Source: Symsagittifera roscoffensis (taxonomy: Eukaryota > Xenacoelomorpha > Acoela > Convolutidae). From it: DNA of 54,621 nt. The position numbers were made by a program, and so were the translations under genes. Below, piece by piece: positions 8,914 through 18,566 of this stretch; positions within the stretch are counted from its first letter, which is position 1; the number at the start of each line of letters is the position of its first letter. Under the pieces are notes generated by a model that was not told the DNA's origin, ran no database searches, and saw only the letters and a list, made by a program, of their open reading frames with translations. The DNA is taken from NCBI RefSeq assembly GCF_963678635.1, contig NC_087067.1:17375018-17429638 (forward strand). Direction: 5' to 3'.

Positions 8914-10550
8914 CCAGTGTCTCCCTCGTTGAAATGTATCCCATCTTTGGTAAGCGCAACATGATCAATCATGCACAGCGTGTTTTCGATATCCAGAAGT
9001 CGCAACTCGCCAGGGTTGTTTCTCACCAGATTACGGATCATTTCATTCCACCATGTCACGTTGCCGTTCATGAAATCTGCCACTGTGGTGCCCATCAGCG
9101 GGTTTTGTGGTATCGTGCAAAGCACCACAAACCTGGGCCTGTACTTCTCCTTCAGTTCATTCAGGAGGCATACCAGCACAGGCTCCCACTTGCACTCGGG
9201 GGTCACCAGGTGATCCAGGTGATCCTCGCTTTGGAATTCCATCATCTTGATGACCTGAGCCACTGAAGCTCCTCCAAAGGACAAGGTGGTTGTCTGACCA
9301 TATACGAAGATCTCATTCAGATCCCTCACCAAACTGTCTCCTATGATCAGGTGGCGACTCCCTGGGGGAATCACCTGGTCGCTCGTAGCGGGGTTCCAGC
9401 TCATGTCATTCAGGCAAGCACGAGGATGCTCTGCAGCTACTTGCGTGAACTGGTGCCGTGTCATCAGGTTCTTCCTGATATCTACCACGCGGGACTTTTG
9501 ATAGGTTCTCCCATGCGCAGTCCCCGAGGGCACTATTGTGTGGGGTGCTCGCTCCGAGCTAATTGATGACTGATCACGACGCTGGGAAGGAACGATCCTA
9601 CCCAATGTCCGTCCAGTGGTCCGGTTGATCTCCTCCATTGTCGCTCGAGCCACTTGGTTGAACGATTCTTGGAACTGAGGGGCGAGGTAAGTGTCAGAAG
9701 GGTCTGGTATCGTGAACTTTTGACTAGAAGCAGACGGTCGTGTCTGCTGAGGAGCCTCGGGCTCTCTCGATGCACGCAAATCCAGAACCTCGGTCCCTCT
9801 CGATACACACAGCTCCTGAGCTGTTGTCCCGGGGCGTGTGTCGTTGGATCCCTCCGAGGATCTCATGCTCGCCAGGACTTCCGGTGACACTTGGCTCATC
9901 TTCGCCATATACAGCTCCTTCAGGTGTTTGATTTCATCCTCCTTATAAGCCATCTGAAGATCTTCGTATTTCTTCTTCCATTCGTCTTTTTCTCGAGCTA
10001 TTGCCCTATACTCCTGGAGTTTGGCACACAGCTCGCTCTGATCTTTCTCTTTCTTTTCCAGCGTCTCAATCGTCTCCGACGTCTGAATCTCTATCTCACT
10101 CACCCTCACTTTCTTCAAAGGATTAGCAGCTGTAGGAGAGTCGACCGAATGTGACGGGCCTGGCCCATCACGTTGTCTCTTCGCTCCGATGAGTGGCTGC
10201 GCCGGTTGGACTGGTAAGGGCATCTCACCTAGCCGGTGGTCCCTCTGCTCACCTAGTCCTGGCTCACGAGCCAGGTCGTGGCCAGACATTTCTCCACGCC
10301 TCCATCTCATCAGTCGGTTTCGGCCTCTCTCGGCGGTCCCGGACTCACCGAAGGCCAACATCAACACGAATTCCGTAGGGCGATTCCCTCGACCCTCTCG
10401 TCCTAGTGCATTAAGGAGCGCGACCACAAACATCGCCAACCCCGGGTCTTCTCGTGTGAAATCACAATCGATCAGCCGCTGATAGATCTCGTCTAGAGTC
10501 GCTCCTAGACTCGCTGAGAGGAATTCCATGAGTTCGTTCGTGTCACCCAT
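8910..10550 (-). CDS. 546-codon accessory ORF with C-terminal SGNH (GDSL) hydrolase domain
   Basis: The N-terminal 70 residues look like a small helical domain. Residues 110-150 are disordered and hold basic clusters (KRQR near 124, LKKVRV near 145). Residues about 158-220 are a heptad-rich coiled coil, followed by a Ser/Arg-rich linker. From residue 400 there is an SGNH hydrolase domain with Gly-Asp-Ser at 404-406, a GG turn at 426-427, an asparagine at 464 in the block III position, and Asp536-x-x-His539 in block V. The full catalytic set is present, so esterase activity is plausible. SGNH domains are known in ORF1 of CR1-type LINEs; finding one downstream of pol in a gypsy element is unusual. 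The domain ends exactly at the C-terminus, and the stop overlaps the ATG of the next ORF (ATGA). Confidence 0.8.
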   Translation of the reverse strand: MGDTNELMEFLSASLGATLDEIYQRLIDCDFTREDPGLAMFVVALLNALGREGRGNRPTEFVLMLAFGESGTAERGRNRLMRWRRGEMSGHDLAREPGLGEQRDHRLGEMPLPVQPAQPLIGAKRQRDGPGPSHSVDSPTAANPLKKVRVSEIEIQTSETIETLEKKEKDQSELCAKLQEYRAIAREKDEWKKKYEDLQMAYKEDEIKHLKELYMAKMSQVSPEVLASMRSSEGSNDTRPGTTAQELCVSRGTEVLDLRASREPEAPQQTRPSASSQKFTIPDPSDTYLAPQFQESFNQVARATMEEINRTTGRTLGRIVPSQRRDQSSISSERAPHTIVPSGTAHGRTYQKSRVVDIRKNLMTRHQFTQVAAEHPRACLNDMSWNPATSDQVIPPGSRHLIIGDSLVRDLNEIFVYGQTTTLSFGGASVAQVIKMMEFQSEDHLDHLVTPECKWEPVLVCLLNELKEKYRPRFVVLCTIPQNPLMGTTVADFMNGNVTWWNEMIRNLVRNNPGELRLLDIENTLCMIDHVALTKDGIHFNEGDTG

Positions 10551-11022
10551 TTCTTATCGTGTTGATTCTTGCTGTCGTGTAGTGTCTTCTTGTGTCGTTT
10601 CGATTCAATGGATTCAATAAACAATCTTCGATCAATCAAGATCTAAAAAACAAATCGCGACTTAGAACCATCATTTTTGGATACAACATCATTCAATTCT
10701 TTAAAACTCTCCATTGAAATTCTTTTTTCAATTCTGATTTAAAAATTTAGCACCAAGGTGGATTGTCCACCTTTACCTTTGTCAGAGTAGCACGAATGTG
10801 CGCTGTCACCTTGATGACCTGGAGTGCCCCAGGTCTTTTATGACATAAACATAAAACATATCATAACAATAACATAACATAAACACATAAACATCACACA
10901 CCTACACTATCACATAAAAACATAATCCCTAATACTGTACCTAAAACCTAACCTAGCCTAAAACTTGACTCTAATTCTTATCGAATAACTTAATAAAAAC
11001 CACTTATCGCCGAGCGCAATTC
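10551..11022 (-). other. Intergenic spacer with three small hairpins and an ACATAA-rich stretch
   Basis: This gap of about 470 bases lies between the macrodomain ORF and the SGNH ORF. Three inverted repeats sit within 80 bases: 10755-10773 (8-bp stem, 3-base loop), 10790-10801 (4-bp stem, GAAT loop) and 10816-10835 (7-bp stem, 6-base loop). From 10841 to 10920 the sequence is a run of ACATAA-like units. It could be a leader for the downstream ORFs, such as an internal promoter or internal translation start. That role is inference. Confidence 0.5.
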
Positions 11023-11472
11023 TTAGCATATGCTCAGATAGTTTTTTTTATGTAAGTAAACTTCAGTCTCTGAAAATATCACATGTAAAAAAGCGTACAA
11101 CTCTCTCGGATGTAGCTTTCCCCTATTAGGATCGTATACTGGCAACGAGAGAGAGGTCACTCCTCTCTCAACCAAAAAATCCCTAAGTCGAGTCAAGGCC
11201 AATACCAAGCTCTTTGGATCTACGTGTTGCCTATCAGTGGCCTTGGTAACCAGGAAACACAAATATTTCCCTGGTATCTGTGATGCAACAGGGGGAAGCG
11301 CTATCATCCCTCCCACACCAGGCCTCTGTTTCCACAAAAACTCGATATTTTTATACTCTCTTTTGAAGTCAGCCGCTAGTGCTGTTTTGAAGCTTACGTC
11401 CGCGGTTATCGCTATGGCGCACGTGCGTTCCGTGAGTATGAAATCGCTGTCCGTTATGACGATATTGTTCAA
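11023..11472 (-). CDS. Macrodomain protein, OARD1/TARG1-like, diverged
   Basis: This 149-codon frame aligns by eye over almost its whole length with the macrodomain family of OARD1 (TARG1/C6orf130), which binds ADP-ribose and removes it from proteins. The best matches are the strand ending LVTK (residues 74-77), the helix after it, and the GVTSLSLP strand (104-111). The lysine matching OARD1 Lys84 is present (K77). The glycine-rich ADP-ribose loop reads FKTALA (28-33), and the position matching catalytic Asp125 is a glycine, so catalysis looks doubtful. The frame starts at TTG, not ATG, and overlaps the end of the pol tail in the -1 frame, so it may be made by frameshifting or have lost its start. 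The alignment is from memory of the family and needs a profile search. Confidence 0.7.
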   Translation of the reverse strand: MNNIVITDSDFILTERTCAIAITADVSFKTALAADFKREYKNIEFLWKQRPGVGGMIALPPVASQIPGKYLCFLVTKATDRQHVDPKSLVLALTRLRDFLVERGVTSLSLPVYDPNRGKLHPRELYAFLHVIFSETEVYLHKKNYLSIC

Positions 11473-12170
11473 ATAATGGTTCGGTAGATCAAAATAAGAT
11501 TCAAAGATTCGCCAAAAGGTGGTTTTTTAGCATTCTCGCCCTCTGTCTCTAGTTCTCCGGTTTCTCTTGCCGATTTCAATTTTTTTATTATCAGATTTTC
11601 GGTGTGGGTGAGTCCTACCCCCACTCCCCGGACAAAAATATCCATCGACGTCCCCGTCGATCGCCCAGAGTCTAGGAGATCGAGGTTGGATTGTGGAACA
11701 CGTAGAGGACCATCTGGGGCGACCCAGTTGGACTCGGTATTGTCATGATTGATGTATTTGACGCCGTCTTTATCGACGCCCTGAATCAACAGGATCGTCT
11801 CTTTTGGATCTGTCGGCAGATCATGGAGCCATTCGAGCACGCGCAAATTTGTTAGTTCCTGCTCATGAGTCTGTTCCGCTTCTGGTTCGAACTCCACTTC
11901 CGGTTCTGATCGATCGTCGATCCAATCTTGATCCATATCGTTCACAAGGTCGATTTCTTCTAGCATCGCCACTTCGTCCAGTCCCACCAGCGAGTCTATG
12001 ACATCACTTACTACTATCCTGTCTACAGCTAAGTCCTCGCCGTACGGATTGTACTTCTTCTGGTTTTTTCCTCTCTTGCTTTGGCGTGTTTCCTTTGTCA
12101 ATTTCGGTTTGTTCCGGGCAGTCCCAGTCTTGTTCCGGGCAGTCCCCTTCGGCATAAGGTAGAGTTTCAT
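11469..12170 (-). pseudogene. pol C-terminal tail of element A, frame-shifted
   Basis: This 233-codon frame continues the acidic, Glu/Asp-rich tail after the integrase C-terminus, but in a different frame from 12004-12783, which points to a frame lesion near 12050-12170. It has no recognisable domain. At 11623-11634 it contains the minus-strand motif TGTCCGGGGAGT, identical to the polypurine tract beside the 3' LTR, and the similarity extends about 30 bases upstream on the coding strand. This could be where an ancestral, shorter element once ended. The frame runs four bases into the macrodomain ORF. Confidence 0.5.
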
Positions 12171-12783
12171 CGTCCACCTCTACTCGCTCGGTCAACTCGA
12201 GATCCAGTGGTAGATCGCAATTTTCCACCACCTCATTCCCGTCGCTCTTGTCGCGAGTACCCCTTCCGTTCACTTCACAAGCAGGATCCACTATCAAATA
12301 GTCTCCCTCTTGCATGTCCGCTGGGATGCACCAATCCTCTGACGAGGCATTGTGTGGTTTGATATTCTCGTAATGAGCTGCTCTTCCAGTGCTCAATCGA
12401 TAAAAACGACCTCCTTGGTGCACCTCTGTTATCTGAAATGGACCACGCCATTTCTTTAATAATTTCTTGGTTCCTTTTGGTGGAACCACTTCCTGGAACA
12501 CCCAGACGTAGTCGCCAACTGAGTAGGCCTTCGCATCAGCTGTCCTTTTGTCAAACCTCCTTTTTTGTCTTATCTGCGCCTGTTGCGTATTCCTCCTGCA
12601 TAAGTCATTGAGGTCCTGCTGTCTTCTAATAACATCTCGCACGTACGTTTGCGGTGCTGTCCTCTTCCCCTCATATTCAGGGTAGAAAAACGTCAACGGG
12701 AGCGCTTTTTCATGACCCGTTAACATCATGTGCGGACTTATTCCCGTGGTGGAATGCTCCGTGCTGTTGTAAGCACCCATCAC
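12004..12783 (-). pseudogene. pol: Integrase C-terminal part of element A (catalytic core missing)
   Basis: The frame opens directly with the segment AYNSTEHSTTG...P, which normally follows the third catalytic residue of gypsy integrases. It goes on through a basic helix and a GPF-type C-terminal domain (WRGPFQI), then an acidic tail. The zinc finger's second half and the D, D and E core residues that should precede it are absent. Upstream coding in another frame stops at a point matching the start of the zinc-binding region. I infer an internal deletion of about 150-200 codons with its junction near 12780. Confidence 0.75.
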
Positions 12784-15295
12784 TTAGGAGATCCGACAGC
12801 CTGTACCTGGCTTTCAAATACGTCTTCACCACGTTCATTTGCCCACTCATTATCTCCGGAGCATGAGCATCGTCCATCAACTTGACACACCATATCTTTT
12901 TCAAAGGCGTCGCTTCCTGCACAGATGGTTCCAGATTGGTACGGACGACCGTACCATGTGGCAGCAATCTGGTTGGGCCTTTCGAAACTGCTATCAGCTC
13001 GAGCTCGTCTGCGGCATTATCTACCACAGTGCCCTCTTCATCTGAGGTGTATCTGTCCCTGTCTGGATCCTGATGTGTTTCTCGGTCCAGCCCACGCTGC
13101 TTCCAGTCTACCAATAAGGAGTGGATTGCGATCTCTGACATATCGGAATTGGAAGTTGTTTCAGACGTGTTGTCCCAGGACTGGGGTCCCGAGTCAACAC
13201 TTGAGTCGACTGATTCTCCAACATCATATTCCAAGTTGTCTGAGATGTTTCTCGACTCCCCGGACAAAAATCTGTCCATCGGTCGCTTTGAACCCGACTC
13301 CCCGGACAAATTTTTGCCCCTAGGTGGTCTAGTCAACCTCTCCCCGGACAAGTCGTCCTGCACGGGTTTAAAGGTATCCGACTCCTCAGACGAGTCGTCT
13401 TTGACTGGCTCGAAGGTATCAGACTCCCCGGACATTGTCTCGTCCACGGACGAACAATCTGGGCTCGGCTCGTATTCCTCTTTTGCATCCGTGAAGTGCA
13501 CTCTCCTCGTGAAGCTAGATTTCAACCTGATCCTGACTTCCTCAAAAGTTTGGTTCTGATTCAGTGTTCCATATTCAGTGAACGAAGTTCTCAACAAGAC
13601 CTCCTTCGGCATCGAGCTCACCAGCTGGTTGACAATCGACCTGCAATCCCGTTCAACGCCTCGGCTGCGAATGGACACTGGCCTCTTCTCTGTTCTCTCG
13701 GTGACAGTCAACCGCTGCATGGTCTCCATCCATTCACGATCATGCCTATCCACTTCCCTGTCCAACAAGTCACGGAGTTTTCCCATGACGTCCGGCGCCA
13801 CGTTCACCGTCCTGTTCAATAGAGCCATGCTGTTTATACCCAGCCTGGTTAGTTCTTGCTGTACCAAGTTGGATCGGACTAGCAGGTCCAACGGAACGGG
13901 CTCGCCTCTAGCTAAAAGCTTTATCTCCGCGGCCGTCTCCACTGGAAGGTCAGGGTGTCCAGGTATAGGATGTCCTGACTTGTCTAACCACCTAGTAAGT
14001 GGCAGTTTGTCGTAGGTTTCTTTGTCCAGAAAGGAAAACCCGTCTTTGATCTCTGATTGGTTAGCCTGTCTCTCCTCGAGGCGCTCATAAAATTCTGTCT
14101 TTTTACTGAGGGTATCTGCTTTCTGGTGTTTGTCACGAGTACGGTGCTCTATGATCATGTGGTATCCATCTAGGCGCACGATCCAACGACCAATATAGCT
14201 TTGGTCCATCGAATAGGTTTTCAGCCAGGCAAGGCCACGGTTATCCACACGTAACTTGAAGGGAGCACTCCCCAAGTAGGCCCTGTATTTTTCCACGCAA
14301 GTGATCACCGCAAACATCTCCGCTTTTGGTGCGCCGTACTTCATTTCAGTATCACTCAGGACTTTACTCCCGTAGGCTATCGGACGAAGAACCGTTCTCC
14401 CGTTCCACTCCTGCTCCTGGTGAAGTATGCCCGATATCGCAACCACTGATGCATCCGTGTCCAGCACGAACATCCCCTTCTCTGTTGGCATGCCGAGGAC
14501 CGGTGCCTCGCAAAGTTCACGTTTGATGTTTTCAAATGAAACTTGTGCCTCATCAGTCGAGGTGAACTTTTTGCCCTTGTTTCTCATCAACCTCTGCATG
14601 GGGTATATTTTGTCAGCATACCCCTTGATGAACTCTCGATAATAATTTGCGAATCCCAGAAAACTCATCAGCTGTGTATCTGTTTTAGGTACCTTCCAGG
14701 TCAGCACTGCTTCAACCGCTTCGGGATCTGGTCTCACTCCATGTTTGTCAACCAGGCGGCCCAGATACTTTATGGAATCCCTGAGGATTTCACACTTAGA
14801 GGGTTTGCATTTCAGACCCGCCTGCTTCATGCAAGACAACACCTCCTCCAACCTCTCTATGTGGTCTTGTAAGGTTGGTGTTGCAATCACGACATCATCG
14901 ACATAACACGTGATGAGATTCCCGTATTTCTTAGTGATGCTCGTGAGTGCCTGGGCCATCAGTCGCTGGAATGTGGCCGTCGCGTTGCACAATCCGAATG
15001 GCATCCTTTTCCACTGGAACAGTCCCAGCTCACACGCGAAGCCTGTTTTCTCTCGATCTTGCTTTCTGAGTGGCACTTGCCAGAATGCAGAGCCCAAATC
15101 CAAGAACTTCGCGTCTCCCAGCTTGGATAGGCTCTCATCGATGCGGGGAATCGGGTATGCGTCCTTTATAGTCACTGCGTTCAGATAACGGAAATCACAA
15201 CAAAATCTGAGTTGTCCCCCTTTCTTTTTCGCCATGACCACGCCACAAGCCCATGGGGACTTCGACGGCTCGATCATGTCGTACTCCATTAACAT
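12710..15295 (-). pseudogene. pol: Reverse transcriptase and RNase H of element A
   Basis: This 861-codon frame holds a Ty3/gypsy RT: motif A Asp66 (FLDLGSAFWQ), motif B (FGLCNATATFQ) and the catalytic YVDD at 131-134. RNase H follows, with Asp281, Glu326, Asp351 and Asp394 in the expected order. Residues about 620-700 hold a degenerate repeat of the form SGES, an odd spacer between RNase H and integrase. The frame then enters the first part of an integrase zinc-binding region and is lost at the integrase deletion. The true pol start is upstream; a one-base frame lesion near 15330 separates it from 15289-15909. RT and RNase H catalytic residues are intact, but the whole protein cannot be made in one piece. 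Confidence 0.85.
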
Positions 15296-16110
15296 CTCGA
15301 TTTCCTTCCTACACGCTTCTGATTGTTTGGGGTCATTCTTCTCGCCCCTTCCCTATGAGGTACCGAGCCCTCTTCTATCTCAATCTCGTGCTCTACAAAA
15401 TTGCAACAACCTATGTCAGCCTTATGTTTCGAAAAAACGTCTGCGTTCCGATTTAGCAACGCTCTGAGCGAATCTAGTTCCTTGTCTGATATTTTACCCT
15501 TCAGATGTTCTATCTCAGGTAGGACAGGTTTATTCACTGCTAACTCTGCCTCCGTCGGTCTCTCAGGGAAGTTGGAACAACTAGACAGCCCATCATCTGT
15601 TTCCGACTTCATTGAAAACAATTTCCTAGAAGATTTCAATTCATTCACTCTTTTCATTATACATTCTTGGTTCGCATGCAATGGACATTTAGTTACATCA
15701 AACTTTTTCAAGTTCTCCACACTCTGAAAGTCTCGTTTCTTTCCCCTCTGTATTGTCACTGTTGTTGCTTCTGTGTTCAATAACACACTCACACACAGTC
15801 CGCTCTGAGTGAGTGAGAAGCTTCTTCCTAAAATAGCCGAGCTTTTACTGTTTGGATTTGGCACCAGACACACCTGTCTGTCATTGCTGAGTTCATTCAA
15901 GTTCCTCATCCTAAACGTCGCTACTACGGCTTGGTTTGGTTTTAATCTAACTTTTCGATCCAGAAAAAAAAATCGGCACCTTGGCCTGATTAATTAAGAT
16001 CTTATTAAGGGGTCTTTTTTCATACTTTCTCTCAGGATCCTTGATCCTAATCAATCCGTCATTGAGATCGATCGTGACGTCAAAGTTGCGAACGAAATCC
16101 CTTCCTAGAA
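15289..16110 (-). pseudogene. pol: Protease-RT linker and N-terminal pol region of element A
   Basis: From about 16110 to 15909 the minus strand still reads in one frame a typical gypsy post-protease segment (LGRDFVRNFDVTIDL), although no ATG opens it. An ORF of 206 codons follows and ends with the region leading into RT. Frame lesions lie at both ends: near 16110, where the protease-containing frame is lost (a small deletion after VVEN), and near 15330, where the RT frame begins. A run of nine A on the plus strand at about 15963-15971 lies in this segment. Confidence 0.7.
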
Positions 16111-18566
16111 TTCTCTACTACTAGGAAGCTCATCCAAAGATGTCTTCCTCCGAGCTGCAGTGAAATGATCGGGGTTTGTCCGGTGACATAGATCGCTCCC
16201 TGATTGGCAGCTGCCAACCTGATGTTTGTCGGTATGAGATCCGACCTTTCGAAACCCATTTCGGTCCAAGTTTTAACTGGCATGACACTAACCACTGCTC
16301 CCGTGTCTAGCAGTCCCTTTACTGAAAGTTGTCTGCCTTGCACGTCCAGAACGTGTGCGGCCAGATCGGCCTCGCAACCAATATGCACCGCATCTTGTTC
16401 GAGCATCGCGTTGTGTCCGATTCGTCTAACCTTCAGCTCCTCTTGACCAATGTATATCCGGCCAATCTGATCGTTCGCATCAGTTATGTGAGCTTTCGTG
16501 TAGATATTGATGCCATCCACATTCATCAGGATCGGGTAAGGGCCATGGACATCGATATAATGTCCGTCCACTTTCATCAGTCTCGGACCTCCCGTTGTGA
16601 GCAGCGCTCGCACTGCCCTGGAGTCCAGTTTGGGATCCTTCTCCTTCAGGTAGTCGGCATAGATGTCCAGGTGGACTAGTGTCATCTCGGATGGTTCACT
16701 CAAGTTCTTGACCACCTGGTGCCCTGCGACTGAGATGATGGACATTATTTTGGTCCCCGCCTTCGTCATGCCGAAAGTCTTACCAGATATAACGTTCAGT
16801 TTTAGTCCCTCTTTCTTGGGTTCCTCTTTGTCTTCTGCTTTTGTCGTTTTACCCAGGACATTAAAACTTTCCCGAAGATCTCTGCTCTCCAGCTCCGACC
16901 TTACCGATTGCTCCACTTCTTTCGTGGCTAGGTCCTGTTTGACATTCTGCAGCGCTGTCCTTGCCGCCAGGCCGTAATCCACCTTGAGTGGGCTAGACGA
17001 CTCTGCTTCGAGGTTCGACGCTACCACCTCGTCAGGCCATGTCCTAACCTTTTTGGTCGTGAAGGTGCTCGGTGTCGTCTCCTTTCTCCGAGATTCAGCC
17101 TCGTTCATCAGACGTGCTCGACTGGCTTTGACACCCGAAAGCGCCTCTTCGTGGCGGGGATGTTTCGCGTCCGCTACTGCGTCCCAAAATTGAGTACAAT
17201 CCGACTTGAAGTGTCCCTCCAAATTACAGAAGAAACACCTCGGACCATATTTCATGATGAGCCCTCTGACATACTCTTTATGATCCTCGTCGGTCGCGTC
17301 GGCGTCCTCTAGAAAGTAGCCTATGGCCTTCATGTTCTGTTTGTATGCAGAACACGCAGAAACGTGATGGTCCATCGAACCACAATTCGCAGACGACCTC
17401 CTCTTATCCATGTCATCGCGAGGTTTGTACCAACTGGAATTCGCATCAGTGTTTGTCCCGCTATAGTTGCCATAATTGCTGTAACGGTTTTGCGCCCTCG
17501 GTTTTATGAGTAAAAACTCGCGTGACTTCATACGCAAGTCGTCAGGCGTGGGTACCTGGTCAAGCGACAGGGTGAAGTGAGTGGCCAACATCGTCTTCAA
17601 CTTCTCACTCCTTACTCCATCCATAAACTTCGAAGCAATCGCCAAGTTTCGCTCGGATATTCTCTCATCCGGGTTGCTTCTCCTCCTGAGCAGTTCAAGG
17701 TCGTCCAAGAATTTATCTATTGATTCTTCATCTCTTTGACGCCTCTTCTCGAACTTCACCAAAGCCAGGTGCCCTTGTACTCCAGAGCCGAAACGATTCA
17801 GCAGGATGTCGAATATCTTGCGAGCGCTGTCTCTCTCATTGGCTCTTTTCGCCATTACACAACTTAATGCAGTACCCTCCAGGTTGCTCGTCAGCGCGCT
17901 GCACTCTTGTTTCTTGGAGAGACTCTCTTCCTCAAAGTGTAACTTCATCACCTCTATCCAAGTATCAATGCAGCCGTCTGACTTGTTTTTATATGACTTC
18001 GGCTTTTTCAGTGTCCTCCTTGACCTCTCTCCTCTCTCTGTTGACTTCGAGAGCTTGGTGATGAACGTTTTAAGAGATCTGTTCAGGGGCTCAAACATCG
18101 AGGCATACATCGTTGTGTCTTGTGAGACTGTAGTCAGATCCGGTACTGAACTGACTTGTGGCACGGTTGGCAATCTTGTCTCCGGGGTGGCATCTGCCTC
18201 CGGCGGGACTGGATTCGTCCAGCCAGGCCTCTGCGGGGCTGCCCTTGGTCGCTCCTTGTTTCTATGTTCGTAGTTCGTTCTCGAGCCTTGCTGGGCTCTG
18301 GCATTGCTGCCCGTACCATCTCCAACATTCGCATGGCGTGAGCGCTCCCTTGGGTTGGAATGCTCCTGCCAACTACTCCCATTCAGGATCGCGTCAAGCT
18401 TCCGCATCATTAAGTCAGACTTTGCATCTAATCTCTTCTCCAGGCTAGTGTGACATTCGACCAGAATGGCCAAAATGCAATTTATGCAGGATTCGAATTT
18501 TGAGCAGTAAGCCTTCCGAGTTGATGATTTTGAAGGATTAGCGACGTTATTGGAACGTTTAGCCAA
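16080..18566 (-). CDS. gag-pro: gag (C-terminal part) and protease of element A
   Basis: The 828-codon frame is open, but its first 39 codons are antisense translation of the solo LTR at 18449-19369. Real gag begins again at about residue 40. Residues 45-60 form a short helix, 100-180 are disordered, and 195-320 resemble a retrotransposon capsid-like domain. A CCHC zinc knuckle lies at C444, C447, H452 and C457, with a second cysteine/histidine cluster at 395-405. The retropepsin motif DTG is at 754-756, followed by the usual hydrophobic strands. The frame is cut short at 16080 by the small deletion near 16110. Nucleocapsid and protease motifs are complete, but gag is split in two by the LTR. 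Confidence 0.8.
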   Translation of the reverse strand: MAKRSNNVANPSKSSTRKAYCSKFESCINCILAILVECHTSLEKRLDAKSDLMMRKLDAILNGSSWQEHSNPRERSRHANVGDGTGSNARAQQGSRTNYEHRNKERPRAAPQRPGWTNPVPPEADATPETRLPTVPQVSSVPDLTTVSQDTTMYASMFEPLNRSLKTFITKLSKSTERGERSRRTLKKPKSYKNKSDGCIDTWIEVMKLHFEEESLSKKQECSALTSNLEGTALSCVMAKRANERDSARKIFDILLNRFGSGVQGHLALVKFEKRRQRDEESIDKFLDDLELLRRRSNPDERISERNLAIASKFMDGVRSEKLKTMLATHFTLSLDQVPTPDDLRMKSREFLLIKPRAQNRYSNYGNYSGTNTDANSSWYKPRDDMDKRRSSANCGSMDHHVSACSAYKQNMKAIGYFLEDADATDEDHKEYVRGLIMKYGPRCFFCNLEGHFKSDCTQFWDAVADAKHPRHEEALSGVKASRARLMNEAESRRKETTPSTFTTKKVRTWPDEVVASNLEAESSSPLKVDYGLAARTALQNVKQDLATKEVEQSVRSELESRDLRESFNVLGKTTKAEDKEEPKKEGLKLNVISGKTFGMTKAGTKIMSIISVAGHQVVKNLSEPSEMTLVHLDIYADYLKEKDPKLDSRAVRALLTTGGPRLMKVDGHYIDVHGPYPILMNVDGINIYTKAHITDANDQIGRIYIGQEELKVRRIGHNAMLEQDAVHIGCEADLAAHVLDVQGRQLSVKGLLDTGAVVSVMPVKTWTEMGFERSDLIPTNIRLAAANQGAIYVTGQTPIISLQLGGRHLWMSFLVVENSRKGFRSQL

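Noticed and set aside
1657-10482. Many plus-strand ORFs of 60-150 codons opposite the giant ORFs
   Set aside because: They are antisense shadows of the long minus-strand frames. None shows a domain or continues across neighbouring frames.
1729-10550. Accessory ORFs read as a retroviral envelope or a separate virus
   Set aside because: I see no signal peptide, fusion-type segment or membrane anchor, and no separate terminal repeats around the module.
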